This document shows positions 8,322 through 17,450 of a stretch of DNA of 64,000 bases, piece by piece. The stretch spans positions 5,448,511 to 5,512,510 of the forward strand of contig NZ_CP124862.1 in NCBI RefSeq assembly GCF_030013905.1, in the 5' to 3' direction. A model generated the notes under the pieces. The model worked only from the letters and a program-made list of their open reading frames with translations, did no database searches and was not told where the DNA came from. The stretch comes from Petroclostridium sp. X23. GTDB lineage: Bacteria > Bacillota > Clostridia > SK-Y3. The first letter of the stretch is position 1; every line of letters begins with the position of its first letter. The position numbers and the translations under genes were made by a program.

Positions 8322-9170
8322 TCACTTGTTAAAGGATTCCTCTAATTTCTTCAAATTATCCAACGCGATATCGCTTTTCAAACGTGTTAAAGTTATATTC
8401 CCTTGGGTAACCACTTTTTCCAATTCAGTGATTGAGAAATCCATTTGGCTTACTTGTTTTTCTTGCTCTTTTTTTCCTTGTGCTTTTACAATGGCCCAGT
8501 GAGATTTCAGATTATTAATACTGGAAACAGATTTTTCCCATTGGTTGATCATCCCATTGTATTTTGCATCTCTTATAAAATAAGCCATCCTTTTTATATC
8601 CGGAGGGACTTTTTCATTATACTGCTCCATAAAGTCAGGGATATTTCTATATAATTCATTTGCAAAAAACAATGTGTTTTGCATATCACGGCTTTCAACA
8701 TAAGTAGTTAGGGTATTTAGAGTATTACTGAACGTATCCATTACTTTTGTAGGTGTCCCGCCTTTCACTGCCTCGGGTTGAAGCTCGTTCCATTGCTCAT
8801 GGATTTTTTCAACTTTTTTTGTAATGGATTCCCACTTTTTATCTTCCGGGGATTCTTGTTTTACTTCTTGCTTGGTTTCTTGCTTTGTTTCATTACTGGC
8901 TTTATCCTGACCTTCTTCTTGTTTAATTTCCGTTTTTGACTCTATCGTAATCTCGGCTTTTTCTTTTTCTTCTTCTTTTTTATCCAATTCATCCATAATA
9001 TCCTGTATGGATGATTCCAATTCTTTGAGCACATCCGGCGTCTTTTTCTTTTCTTCATCGGATTCGCTGGGAGCAGGTTTCTCCGCTTTTTTTGAACAAC
9101 CGCACAGCATAGTGTTAAAAATGAGCGACATAAGTACCAACATTATATATAAAACCAGTCGTTTTTTCAT
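8322..9170 (-). CDS. Lipoprotein, coiled-coil/low-complexity, unknown function
   Basis: The N-terminus MKKRLVLYIMLVLMSLIFN leads to a lipobox MLCGC, so the protein is exported and lipid-anchored at Cys. A Lys/Glu-rich linker (about 30-110) with KQE repeats joins it to a helical domain (KKWESITKKVEKIHEQWNEL onward). Start ATG 9170 follows GAGGTG; an upstream GTG lies inside that site. The TGA stop coincides with the proposed right terminus of the IS, so the C-terminus may have been trimmed by the insertion. No catalytic motif recognised. Confidence 0.75.
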   Translation of the reverse strand: MKKRLVLYIMLVLMSLIFNTMLCGCSKKAEKPAPSESDEEKKKTPDVLKELESSIQDIMDELDKKEEEKEKAEITIESKTEIKQEEGQDKASNETKQETKQEVKQESPEDKKWESITKKVEKIHEQWNELQPEAVKGGTPTKVMDTFSNTLNTLTTYVESRDMQNTLFFANELYRNIPDFMEQYNEKVPPDIKRMAYFIRDAKYNGMINQWEKSVSSINNLKSHWAIVKAQGKKEQEKQVSQMDFSITELEKVVTQGNITLTRLKSDIALDNLKKLEESFNK

Positions 9171-9422
9171 GTGAATCACCTCAATTTTAGTCTAACCACA
9201 AAGATTATAATCCATTCAATAAATGATGATAGGATCAAAACATACTTCATGTCAGATATTAGCATGTAAAAAGAAAAAATTACATAAAGGATTTTCAATG
9301 TTTTTGTTGAATTAAGTATTTATGTCTTTTTTGTTTTATGGAATGACGGAATAATAATACCCGATTTTCAAGCAAGGGATTTTTATTTTGTCATTCTTAA
9401 GTATACTGAGGGGAGTTTTAAT

Positions 9423-9719
9423 ATGTTGGTTACGATAAGTATTATGTCAAAGAAAAGGGGGGAAATTAAAAAGTTTTTAGATAAATATTTTGATAAGGAA
9501 ACAGATGTAGATGATAGTGTGATAGAATGGATATATGTATATCGGAATGTTATCAAAGCGATGAATATTATTGATGTTGTGATGGACAATATCAGTGATT
9601 ATAATATATCATTATGGGTACAGTTGGGTGATGAAGATATTGTTGAAGTAAACAGTAAGAATAAACATAAGATTATTGATGAGATTGCAAATACATTAGA
9701 AGTTGCAGCAAGTCATTAG
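9423..9719 (+). CDS. Hypothetical 98-residue protein
   Basis: A small acidic, mostly helical protein (MLVTISIMSKKRGEIKKFLD at the start) preceded by a good GAGGGGAG ribosome-binding site. I do not recognise a family. It sits alone between the lipoprotein and the L25 gene. The 250-bp gap before it is AT-rich with no other feature seen. Confidence 0.65.
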   Translation: MLVTISIMSKKRGEIKKFLDKYFDKETDVDDSVIEWIYVYRNVIKAMNIIDVVMDNISDYNISLWVQLGDEDIVEVNSKNKHKIIDEIANTLEVAASH

Positions 9720-9809
9720 ATTAGAGGAATTGATGATTATTCACGTTTAAAAAATCTATAGTATGGGAATACTCCTCTGATAGATCATAGATTATAAGGA
9801 GGAGTATTT

Positions 9810-10418
9810 ATGGAAACACCCACTTTGAATGCATATTATAGAAAAGGAATCGGAACAAATAGTGCGCATAGAACAAGAAGCATCGGTCAGGTGCCGGCAG
9901 TTGTATATGATGCTACAGCCAATAAAATGATAGGAATAGAAAAAAAAGATTTGGATACATTGCTGACACAACATGGTGATAATGCGATTTTAAATGTTCA
10001 ATTAGGCGATGAAACGGTAAGGGCGATGATAAAAGAAGTACAATATCATCCCGTTACCAACCAAGTAATACATGTGGATTTGAAGCCTGTTGAGCAAGAT
10101 TCTAAGGTGCGTACTCATGTACCTATTCGTTTTATCGGAACAGATTATGTTGAAAGAAGCAATGGGATCCTTCAAAAGCAAAAGCAGGAAATTGAAGTTG
10201 AATGCGCTGCGGATAGAGTGCCTAAATTTATCAATGCGGATTTAAGTAAGCTTGCAGTAGGACAAAGCTTTAAAGTACTGGACTTGGAAGTAGCGGAGGA
10301 ACTTTCGATACTTACAAGGCCAAGTGAAGTGCTTGTGACCTTGACCGCAGCCAACAATTTTGTTGAACCGGCAGAAGGTGTTGCAAATAGCGTAGAGAAA
10401 GAAAAAGGGGAAAAATAA
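9810..10418 (+). CDS. rplY: 50S ribosomal protein L25 / general stress protein Ctc
   Basis: 202 residues with the Ctc/TL5 two-domain layout: an N-terminal L25 5S-rRNA-binding domain (YRKGIGTNSAHRTRSIGQVP, VIHVDLKPV) and a C-terminal extension (KVLDLEVAEELSILTRPSEV). It binds 5S rRNA in the large subunit and is stress-induced in Bacillus. Start ATG follows AAGGAGGAG. It is followed closely by a zinc-ribbon gene. Confidence 0.93.
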   Translation: METPTLNAYYRKGIGTNSAHRTRSIGQVPAVVYDATANKMIGIEKKDLDTLLTQHGDNAILNVQLGDETVRAMIKEVQYHPVTNQVIHVDLKPVEQDSKVRTHVPIRFIGTDYVERSNGILQKQKQEIEVECAADRVPKFINADLSKLAVGQSFKVLDLEVAEELSILTRPSEVLVTLTAANNFVEPAEGVANSVEKEKGEK

Positions 10419-10445
10419 ATGAACTTTAAAGGGGAGCGACATTAG

Positions 10446-10823
10446 ATGAAATTTTATCAGATTAAAAGTAAAGTCACTGAGACAGCAAAAAGTGCTATTA
10501 AAAAATCTAATGAAATTGTAGAGGTTACCAAACTCAATATTTCGATAGGCGATGCTCAAACGCGAATAGATGTATTGATGAAAGAAGTAGGGCAAATCAT
10601 TTATGATGCGTATAAAGACGGAGATGTTTTTTCTGATGAATTGACAAATCGTTGTGAAGAGATAGAACAAACAATAGAAAAAGTTAGTCAAATAAAAGAA
10701 AAAATTGCAGAAATAAAGAAGATGAAATTATGTCCAAGATGTGAGAAAGAAAATGAAATAGATGCGGCTTATTGCTCCAAATGCGGATTCAGAATTGAAG
10801 AAGATGAAATACAAGATGATTAA
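10446..10823 (+). CDS. Coiled-coil protein with C-terminal zinc ribbon
   Basis: 125 residues. A long amphipathic helix (about 1-90) is followed by a C-terminal zinc ribbon, CPRCEKENEIDAAYCSKCG (two CxxC pairs). It starts 27 bp after rplY with GGGGAGCG upstream and likely shares its transcript. Function unknown; the architecture resembles small zinc-ribbon regulators or membrane-associated proteins of Clostridia. Confidence 0.75.
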   Translation: MKFYQIKSKVTETAKSAIKKSNEIVEVTKLNISIGDAQTRIDVLMKEVGQIIYDAYKDGDVFSDELTNRCEEIEQTIEKVSQIKEKIAEIKKMKLCPRCEKENEIDAAYCSKCGFRIEEDEIQDD

Positions 10824-10830
10824 AAAGTAA

Positions 10831-10850
10831 AAAAAATCTAAAGATTTTTT
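10831..10850 (+). terminator. Terminator after the zinc-ribbon gene
   Basis: AAAAAATCT-AA-AGATTTTTT followed by ATT is a short AT-rich hairpin with a U-run just after the stop codon. Confidence 0.55.
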
Positions 10851-10851
10851 A

Positions 10852-10881
10852 TTGCAGATTACCTCCGACGTATTATATGAT
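10852..10881 (+). promoter_or_regulatory. Candidate cobT promoter
   Basis: TTGCAG (10852-10857) and TATGAT (10876-10881), 18 bp apart, lie 30 bp before the cobT start. I see no cobalamin riboswitch: the leader is too short. Confidence 0.45.
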
Positions 10882-10910
10882 ATACTCATAAATATGTAGG
10901 AGGTTTTTCA

Positions 10911-11972
10911 ATGTTTTCTTTAGATTATATCACTTCAAGAATTACTCCGCTCAATCAGAATACAATGGTTGTTGTAAAAAAAAGACTGGATAGCCTTACA
11001 AAACCAATAGGCAGTTTGGGGCGGTTAGAAGATATTGTAGTGCGGTTGGCAGGGATAAAGGGTCATATGTACCCTGAAGTGGATAAAAAGTGTGTTATCG
11101 TCATGTGTGCGGATAACGGTGTTGTAGCGGAAGGAGTCAGTTCCTGCCCAAAAGATGTTACTGCAAAAGTTACTCAAAATTTTACAAGAGGAATAACGGG
11201 AATAAACATTTTTACCCGTCATACAAACAGTGATCTCGTCATTGTAGATATCGGTGTAGACGCAAAACTGGAACATCCTCAAATCATCAATAGAAAAGTA
11301 AAATGGGGGACAGATAATATTGCCAAGGGACCTGCCATGTCACGAGATGAAGCTGTGAAAGCAATAGAAATCGGGATTGATATCATATCTCAACGGGTAG
11401 ATCAAGGTATCCGGCTCTTCGGGACAGGGGAGATGGGGATCGGGAATACGACTACATCCGGTGCAATCGCTGCAGTATATGCTGATTGTCCTATTGAACA
11501 CGTTGTAGGTCGAGGAGCCGGATTAACGCGGGAAGATTATCAAAATAAAATGAATATAGTAAAAAAATCAATAGAAATTAATCAGCCGGATAAAGATGAT
11601 CCTATCGATGTTCTGGCGAAGGTGGGAGGACTTGATATCGCGGGGTTAGCAGGGTGCTTTATCGGTGCGGCATATCATAAAACCCCTATCATCATTGATG
11701 GGTTTATTTCAGCAGCTGCGGCATTAATTGCCAGCAAAATCAATCCGTTGGTTAAAGAATATATTCTTCCTTCTCATGGTTCCGCTGAACCGGGAGCAGA
11801 AGTTGTTATGAAGATGTTGAATATGCAGCCTATGCTTAATCTTGGAATGCGGTTAGGAGAAGGTACGGGTGCAGCTTTAGCTTTCCATATCGTTGATGCT
11901 GCGGTAGCGGCATATACCCAGATGGGTACTTTTGAAGATGCGGATATTGAGCAGTATGAACCGCTGGAATAG
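10911..11972 (+). CDS. cobT: Nicotinate-nucleotide--dimethylbenzimidazole phosphoribosyltransferase
   Basis: 353 residues, full length. Conserved blocks include LDSLTKPIGSLGRLE, GEMGIGNTTTSGAIAA, the dinucleotide-site GRGAGL, and LGEGTGAALAF with the catalytic Glu. CobT activates the lower ligand base to alpha-ribazole phosphate for cobamide nucleotide-loop assembly. No other cob genes lie next to it. Start ATG follows TAGGAGG. Confidence 0.96.
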   Translation: MFSLDYITSRITPLNQNTMVVVKKRLDSLTKPIGSLGRLEDIVVRLAGIKGHMYPEVDKKCVIVMCADNGVVAEGVSSCPKDVTAKVTQNFTRGITGINIFTRHTNSDLVIVDIGVDAKLEHPQIINRKVKWGTDNIAKGPAMSRDEAVKAIEIGIDIISQRVDQGIRLFGTGEMGIGNTTTSGAIAAVYADCPIEHVVGRGAGLTREDYQNKMNIVKKSIEINQPDKDDPIDVLAKVGGLDIAGLAGCFIGAAYHKTPIIIDGFISAAAALIASKINPLVKEYILPSHGSAEPGAEVVMKMLNMQPMLNLGMRLGEGTGAALAFHIVDAAVAAYTQMGTFEDADIEQYEPLE

Positions 11973-12081
11973 TTTGTTATTATAACTTTTATTGTAAATT
12001 AAAAGGGTTTTTTGAGAAAATATAGAATTATAAAGAGTAGATCAGCAAGCAAAACAATTGGATTTAAAAGGAGAGTACGAT

Positions 12082-12501
12082 ATGAGACAATGTCCTTACT
12101 GCGGGGAGCAGATAGACAATGCGGCTTCTAAATGTGTTTTTTGCGGTAGTACGGTGGAGCCTCAAAGTAACGGCCAGATCAATGAAGCTACTTACGAAGT
12201 TGCAGGATATATTCCTCCCGAACAACATCGAGAACATTTAAGCAATGGGTTTAAAGTTTTTATTACGATGGTAGCTACCATACCGCTAATCGGTCAATTG
12301 GCAGGTATTATAATGGGCATCATATATATGAACAGTGAAGGCAATCCGGATAAGAAGTCTTTTGGGAGGGCATTGCTCACAGGGACACTTATCATCACGG
12401 TTCTCACCTGTTTATGCTGTGTTGCGTATTTTGTTTTCTCACTATATATAGTATCGGATACCATGCCTCAAATATTTGAACAGTTTAAGAATATGCAGTG
12501 A
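12082..12501 (+). CDS. Zinc-ribbon membrane protein
   Basis: 139 residues. The N-terminal zinc ribbon CPYCGEQIDNAASKCVFCG is followed by a soluble linker and two membrane segments (VFITMVATIPLIGQLAGIIM and LITGTLI-like LIITVLTCLCCVAYFVF). Start ATG 12082 is used because AAAGGAGAG precedes it; a TTG at 12058 lies upstream of that site. It overlaps no gene and is followed at once by the DUF2085 gene. Function unknown. Confidence 0.75.
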   Translation: MRQCPYCGEQIDNAASKCVFCGSTVEPQSNGQINEATYEVAGYIPPEQHREHLSNGFKVFITMVATIPLIGQLAGIIMGIIYMNSEGNPDKKSFGRALLTGTLIITVLTCLCCVAYFVFSLYIVSDTMPQIFEQFKNMQ

Positions 12502-12514
12502 CGTTGTGATATCT

Positions 12515-13186
12515 ATGTTAATACAAAAAATATACTTCTGGTTCGGCTCGCTGATTTGTCATCAGGAACTATCCAGAACATTATGGGTTGACGGATATCC
12601 GCTGCCTTTTTGTGCGCGGGATACCGGGATATATACAGGGATGTTTATCACGATGTTTTTTCTGTTAGTCATGAAAAGGTGGAGGTGTGATAAACCGCCT
12701 AAAATAAGGCTAACCATTATTTTATGTATTTTTATTGCGGTGATGGCCGTGGATGGAGCAACATCGTATTTAGGCTTCAGAACTACAAATAATGGGATTA
12801 GGCTTATATCGGGAGGTCTTTTCGGATTAACCATTCCTTTATTATTATTTCCTATTGCAAACTTTAAGGTATACGGGAAAAATACCATGCCCTCACTTAA
12901 CAGCTATAAAGAATTAGCTATACTTGTAATCATACTGGCAGCGGTGTGTGCGGTTATTTATTACAATGTATTTGTAAGTTGGTGGATTATTTCTACATTG
13001 TTGATCACTACGATATTACTGCTTTACTATAGAGTGTGTTATAGTGTGACTGTTCAAGTATTTCAGAGGTTTGGGCGTTACAGGATATTTGTTGCGTTGT
13101 TTTTGGAGATATGTCTATTTATATGTCTATATTTATTTTCAACGTATGTTTTTGCACCGTTAAGGCAGTTATATGATTATATATAA
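12515..13186 (+). CDS. DUF2085 family membrane protein
   Basis: The signature is SLICHQELSRTLWVDGYPLP then FCARDTGIYTGMF, the DUF2085 core with CHQ..R and CARDTGIY. At least five hydrophobic segments follow, so it is an integral membrane protein of about 223 residues. Start ATG 12515 is chosen to avoid overlap, but its ribosome site is weak; GTG 12506 is an alternative. Function unknown; co-oriented with the zinc-ribbon gene and the folate gene. Confidence 0.75.
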   Translation: MLIQKIYFWFGSLICHQELSRTLWVDGYPLPFCARDTGIYTGMFITMFFLLVMKRWRCDKPPKIRLTIILCIFIAVMAVDGATSYLGFRTTNNGIRLISGGLFGLTIPLLLFPIANFKVYGKNTMPSLNSYKELAILVIILAAVCAVIYYNVFVSWWIISTLLITTILLLYYRVCYSVTVQVFQRFGRYRIFVALFLEICLFICLYLFSTYVFAPLRQLYDYI

Positions 13187-13201
13187 GAGTGGAGGATAAC
13201 C

Positions 13202-13771
13202 TTGAATAAGAAGGATTTGCGAAAGAAGTATCATCAGATGCGGCAAGCTATGAAAAAAGATGAAGTCATGATGAAGAGTAAAATAATCATAGACCGGCTG
13301 ATCGAAACAACATGGTATAAACAATCGTCATGTATAATGACGTATATAGATTTTAAAAATGAAGTGGTTACCGGAAATTTCATACGGTATGCATTAAATG
13401 ATAATAAACGCATCATTGTACCCATTACCGATATGAGTTCAAAAAAACTGATATTGTCGGAGCTAAAAGATTTTGATAATGAGCTGTATATAAGCAGTTA
13501 TGGCATGTTGGAGCCCAAGAAAGATTATGTGCGTGAAGTATCCGGTGAGATTTTAGAGCTTATATTGGTTCCGGCATTGGTATATGATGAAAGAGGATAT
13601 AGAATAGGATATGGCGGAGGATATTATGATAAGCTGCTTTCACGCCAGGAGATAACAGCTATTACGGTCGGGATAGCATTTGAGTTCCAAGTGGTCGACC
13701 GGTTGCCTGAAGATGATTATGATAAAGAAGTGGACTATATTATCACAGACGAAAGGATTATTAAACCATGA
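13202..13771 (+). CDS. 5-formyltetrahydrofolate cyclo-ligase
   Basis: 189 residues. The N-terminal Lys/Arg-rich helix (KKDLRKKYHQMRQAM) and the ATP-site motif RIGYGGGYYDKLL are diagnostic. The enzyme converts 5-formyl-THF to methenyl-THF with ATP, salvaging one-carbon units. The start is TTG with GGAGG seven bases upstream. Its stop overlaps the next gene's start (ATGA), indicating translational coupling. Confidence 0.92.
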   Translation: MNKKDLRKKYHQMRQAMKKDEVMMKSKIIIDRLIETTWYKQSSCIMTYIDFKNEVVTGNFIRYALNDNKRIIVPITDMSSKKLILSELKDFDNELYISSYGMLEPKKDYVREVSGEILELILVPALVYDERGYRIGYGGGYYDKLLSRQEITAITVGIAFEFQVVDRLPEDDYDKEVDYIITDERIIKP

Positions 13772-14721
13772 ATACATATGGAAAACTAACAGTGCGAGGT
13801 GCAAACTGGTTGTTCTTTATCGTATTGGTGCTGCAGTTTGGAGTGAGCTTTGCAGGAATTTTAGGTGTGCAAATATATTCGGCTGTGACAGGACGAGAAC
13901 TATCGGAAGATACCCTGCTTAATATATTATTAGTTGGAACACAATTATTTTCAGTCGTTATTCCCGCCATGCTATACCTTATGTTAAAAGGGATATCGGT
14001 AAGGGAAACGATACGATTTAAGACTATAAAGCTTCTACATGTTGTATTAATAGCCATTATGGGTATTGCAGGACAGTTTATAGCGCAGATACTCAATTTA
14101 CCCATTTTGTTGTTACTTAGTTTGCTGGGTGAAATCCCCCCATCTCCCATACCTATACCTCACACGTTAGATGGATTTATCATCAGTCTTGCAATTATTG
14201 CGGTTACGCCCGCTATATGTGAGGAAATACTCATGAGGGGAATCGTCATGAGAGCTTATGAAATTCGGGGCACCAAAACAGGGTTGATTATCTCTGCATT
14301 ATTGTTTGGTATTATTCACGGAGATATAAAGAATTTGATTGCCCCTATCTTTTTTGGATTGATTTTTGGATATTTTGTTTTGCGGACCGGTTCGATTTTG
14401 GCCGGAATGTTAGGACATCTTGCTAATAATGCTTTTGCGGTATTTCTCGGATATCTTCAAGAGAACTATTTGGTGCAATTACCATTTTTGGAGAGTGATC
14501 TGTTCTTCTTTTTATCGTTTGTAGTGGCTGTTTTAATATTTATTCCGGCATTTATCTTATTCAGGAAAACTACGAGTATAGAAGAAAAAGCGCCAATCGC
14601 AGGTATGAAGCAGGATTTGAAAGCAGCTTTTTTAAATATTCCCATGATATTTACAATGGTATTATATTTAATACTGCAGGTATTTGCGATTATGGAAATC
14701 GTAAACGGGCTACCATTGTAG
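13768..14721 (+). CDS. CPBP (CAAX-like) intramembrane metalloprotease
   Basis: 317 residues with about eight membrane helices. The Abi/CPBP motifs are visible: EEILMRG (motif 1, Glu pair and Arg), FGIIHGD (motif 2, His) and GHLANNAFAV (motif 3, His and Asn). These form the catalytic metal site in the membrane. Roles in the family range from CAAX processing to peptide/bacteriocin self-immunity. The gene is coupled to the folate cyclo-ligase gene by a 4-bp overlap. Confidence 0.88.
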   Translation: MNTYGKLTVRGANWLFFIVLVLQFGVSFAGILGVQIYSAVTGRELSEDTLLNILLVGTQLFSVVIPAMLYLMLKGISVRETIRFKTIKLLHVVLIAIMGIAGQFIAQILNLPILLLLSLLGEIPPSPIPIPHTLDGFIISLAIIAVTPAICEEILMRGIVMRAYEIRGTKTGLIISALLFGIIHGDIKNLIAPIFFGLIFGYFVLRTGSILAGMLGHLANNAFAVFLGYLQENYLVQLPFLESDLFFFLSFVVAVLIFIPAFILFRKTTSIEEKAPIAGMKQDLKAAFLNIPMIFTMVLYLILQVFAIMEIVNGLPL

Positions 14722-14826
14722 GATATACAATCGAAAGAATAAATATGCATAAAATTTTCAACCTTTGAAAAAAATATAATTGTATGTCTTGTGTTGAGAC
14801 TATAATGATAATCAAGGAGAGATTTT

Positions 14827-15033
14827 ATGAGTTCAGCAGTATTTAATGTACAAGGAATGACCTGCGGCAACTGTGTTGACATGATACGCAGCTCGGTAGG
14901 TGCAATCAAAGGAGTAGATAATGTTAAAATCAACTTTGATAATAAACAGGTAAAAGTTGATTTTAATCCTTCTATGGTACAAGAACAAGAAATAAAAAAT
15001 ACTATCACTGAAATGGGTTACGGTATAAAATAA
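14827..15033 (+). CDS. copZ: Heavy-metal-associated domain protein (copper chaperone CopZ-like)
   Basis: 68 residues forming a single HMA ferredoxin-like domain. The metal site is GMTCGNC (Cys pair, CxxC) near residue 12, and the C-terminal ITEMGYGIK is typical. It would carry Cu(I) to an ATPase or regulator in the cytosol; none lies next to it. The ribosome site is AAGGAGAG. A strong terminator follows. Confidence 0.88.
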   Translation: MSSAVFNVQGMTCGNCVDMIRSSVGAIKGVDNVKINFDNKQVKVDFNPSMVQEQEIKNTITEMGYGIK

Positions 15034-15059
15034 TTAAATAAATGTTGTAAACATAATAA

Positions 15060-15092
15060 AAAAGACTATATAATAAAATATATAGTCTTTTT
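15060..15092 (+). terminator. Terminator after copZ
   Basis: AAAAAGACTATAT / ATATAGTCTTTTTT gives a 13-bp stem with an 8-base loop and a U-run. Confidence 0.85.
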
Positions 15093-15292
15093 TAGAGAAT
15101 ACATAAACAATTATTGATTTAATTATTCCTATCGTTTATATTAGGTATTTGGCACTATTCATAGGGTTGTTGTACTAAAATAGAGCTATAATGGTGCCTA
15201 AAAGGCCGAATGGGAGCAATTACCAAAGGGTTTTGAATATTTATATAGAATATATCATTATTATAAAACGGATTTTTTGAAAGGGTATGATT

Positions 15293-16474
15293 ATGGTTAA
15301 TCATAAATTTGATGTGGCCAGATTGGATAAAATAATTAAAAAAACATTAGAAGCCATTACTACGAGTAAAAACCAGATTTATGACATTGCTGAGGGCGCA
15401 CGTAAGGAATGCGAAAGATTAGAACGGGATTTAAGGCAATTAAAAGAACAGGTTAAGCAAGTTATCGAAACCGTTGAAAAGCTTGAACAAGACTTGAAAG
15501 ACAGCCGAAAGAAACTGATGATGCTTAGTAAAAGATTTGATAATCCTTCCAAGGAGAAGCTTCAGGAAGTTTACGAATATGCTGATAGTTTGCGGATTGA
15601 ACTGGCCATTAAAAGGGAACAGGAGCAAAACATGATTGCTCGGCGCAGTGAACTTGAAATCCGGATTAAGGAAGCGTATAAAACCGTTGAGAAGGCAGAA
15701 GGACTTATAACTCAGGTAGGGATGGCGGTGGGTTATTTATCCGGTGACCTGGCAGACCTGACTAATCATTTGGAAGATATTCAACATAAGCAGAATCTTG
15801 GCATTAAGATTATAAAGGCGCAGGAAGAGGAACGACAGCGGGTTGCGCGTGACATACATGACGGTCCGGCTCAATCCATGTCGAATGTTGTATTGAAAGC
15901 GGAAATTTGTGAAAAATTAATAGATGTAGATACGCAAAAAGCAAAAAGTGAATTGCGAGAGCTAAAAGGAGTTGTACGAAACTGTTTGCAGGATGTACGA
16001 AGAATCATTTACGATTTGCGTCCGATGTCTTTGGATGACTTAGGTTTGGTTCCTACCATACAAAGATATTTGTCTAATTATCAGGAAGAGACAGGTATTG
16101 AGGTAAGGTATCGGACCCAAGGAATTCCGGATGATATTAGTCCGGTAGTTTCTTTGACTGTTTTTAGAATTGTGCAAGAGGCTTTAAATAATATAAAAAA
16201 ACATGCTAGAGCACAAAGTGTAACAGTAAAAATATCAATCTGCAATAATATTTTAACTCTGAATATTGGTGATGATGGAAAAGGTTTTAATCTTTCTGAA
16301 GTAAGAGAAAAAAACTGGGACCACAGCGGCGGCTTTGGATTATACAGCATGAAAGAAAGAGTTGAACTATTGAATGGTAAGTTTGATATACAATCTGAAA
16401 TAGGCAAAGGCACAAAGCTTTGCATTCAGATATCACTGATATCAAAGGAGGAACTGGTTAATGAACAAAATTAA
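15293..16474 (+). CDS. degS: DegS-like sensor histidine kinase
   Basis: 393 residues. A long N-terminal coiled coil (DegS sensor domain, no membrane segment) is followed by the HisKA_3 site ARDIHDGPAQSMSN with the phospho-His, the linker IIYDLRPMSLDDLGLVPTIQ, and the HATPase motifs NNIKKHA, GDDGKGF and GGFGLYSMKERV. It is a cytosolic kinase partnered with the next gene. Start ATG 15293 has GAAAGGG seven bases upstream; ATG 15287 is too close to that site. Overlaps degU by 14 bp. Confidence 0.93.
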   Translation: MVNHKFDVARLDKIIKKTLEAITTSKNQIYDIAEGARKECERLERDLRQLKEQVKQVIETVEKLEQDLKDSRKKLMMLSKRFDNPSKEKLQEVYEYADSLRIELAIKREQEQNMIARRSELEIRIKEAYKTVEKAEGLITQVGMAVGYLSGDLADLTNHLEDIQHKQNLGIKIIKAQEEERQRVARDIHDGPAQSMSNVVLKAEICEKLIDVDTQKAKSELRELKGVVRNCLQDVRRIIYDLRPMSLDDLGLVPTIQRYLSNYQEETGIEVRYRTQGIPDDISPVVSLTVFRIVQEALNNIKKHARAQSVTVKISICNNILTLNIGDDGKGFNLSEVREKNWDHSGGFGLYSMKERVELLNGKFDIQSEIGKGTKLCIQISLISKEELVNEQN

Positions 16475-17114
16475 AATATTGATTGCTGATGACCACTTGA
16501 TGGTGAGACAAGGACTTAAGCAAATTGTTGAGTTGGAAAATGATATAGAGGTGGTAGCCCAAGCTTCAAATGGAGAAGAAGCTGTTAAGTTAGCGATGGA
16601 GATTAAGCCTGACGTTATTTTGATGGATATAAACATGCCGAACTTAAATGGTATTCAGGCTATAGCGCAGCTGAAAGAAAAAGGATGTCCATCAAGGATA
16701 ATTATGCTGACGATTCACGCTGAACGTGAATATCTTATAAAAACAGTTCAACTTGGGGCAGCTGGATATGTACTAAAAGATGCTGATTCGGACGTACTGA
16801 TTGAAGCAATTCAAAGTGTATATAAAGGGCAGTCGTATATTCAACCTAATCTGACAACCGATTTGATAAAGGAGTTTACACAGGGAACAATTGACGAACA
16901 GCGGAGCAGGGGCGAGAATCAACTTACCCAGAGGGAAATTGAAGTATTGGAATTGATTGCGGAAGGGATGTTAAATAAAGAGATTGCAGCTAAGTTATAT
17001 ATTAGTGAAAAAACTGTAAAAAACCATGTATCTAATATATTTAAAAAGTTAAATGTATCCGATAGAACACAGGCTGCGATTTATGCATTTAAAAACAATA
17101 TAAAGAAGGATTAA
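16461..17114 (+). CDS. degU: DegU-like response regulator (NarL/LuxR family)
   Basis: 217 residues. Receiver domain with acidic pocket (IADDHLMVRQG), phospho-acceptor Asp in PDVILMDINMPNLNGI, and Lys in YVLKDADSD. The C-terminal LuxR-type helix-turn-helix is LTQREIEVLELIAEGMLNKE then KTVKNHVSNIFKKLNVSDR. It controls secretion, motility or biofilm genes in Firmicutes. It starts inside the end of degS, so the two are coupled, and ends at a terminator. Confidence 0.94.
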   Translation: MNKIKILIADDHLMVRQGLKQIVELENDIEVVAQASNGEEAVKLAMEIKPDVILMDINMPNLNGIQAIAQLKEKGCPSRIIMLTIHAEREYLIKTVQLGAAGYVLKDADSDVLIEAIQSVYKGQSYIQPNLTTDLIKEFTQGTIDEQRSRGENQLTQREIEVLELIAEGMLNKEIAAKLYISEKTVKNHVSNIFKKLNVSDRTQAAIYAFKNNIKKD

Positions 17115-17118
17115 GCGT

Positions 17119-17147
17119 AAAGGTACTAACTTTTGTAGTACCTTTTT
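17119..17147 (+). terminator. Terminator after degU
   Basis: AAAGGTACTA (17119-17128) pairs with TAGTACCTTT followed by a run of T residues. Confidence 0.85.
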
Positions 17148-17312
17148 CTTTTTTTATATATTATACGAATATTGAACAAGCACAAAATTCAACTTCGGTT
17201 AATATTTTATATAGAAGAAATAAATGATAATCATGGTCAACAGAGAATCTTTCATTTGAAACTATTATCATTTGTTTTTCTGTAAATATATCAACAAAGG
17301 GGTTGGTCTATT

Positions 17313-17450
17313 ATGTCAAAAAAAGGCACAATTAAACATGTCTTCCCGGGTGGAAACACATCTAAAGGTTTTTATTCCTATTATCAGTACATATTAGGAC
17401 AGGAAGAAGCGACAAGAATCATCTGTATCAAAGGAGGTCCCGGCGTAGGG
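17313..17450 (+). pseudogene. 5' stub of a PRK06851-type ATPase gene, cut by the prophage
   Basis: The first 46 residues (starting MSKKGTIKHVFPGGNTSKGF) match, from memory, the start of PRK06851 family P-loop ATPases. They lead into the Walker A loop GGPGVG. After that codon the expected KST is replaced by NLVLM and an unrelated 21-residue tail running to a stop at 17516, inside the integrase gene's 3' end. The gene has a good ribosome site (AAAGGGG). Its remainder should lie beyond attR to the right of this window. Precise excision would restore the gene. Confidence 0.75.

Larger units (their letters stand above)
6819..8324. mobile_element. Insertion sequence, about 1.5 kb, DDE transposase
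   Basis: Proposed ends are matching terminal inverted repeats: TGAG-GAT-ATTTCATAATT at 6819-6836 and the reverse complement of TGAG-TTA-ATTTCATAATT at 8307-8324 (15 of 18 bases). A second inverted pair, AAGGTTAGA, is at 6891-6899 and 8280-8288. One transposase gene fills the element. No clear target-site duplication was found, so the ends are tentative. The right end supplies the TGA stop of the neighbouring lipoprotein gene. Confidence 0.6.

Noticed and set aside
10824..10910. Cobalamin riboswitch before cobT
   Set aside because: The gap is 87 bp and is taken up by a terminator and a promoter; too short for a B12 aptamer and no B12-box-like sequence.
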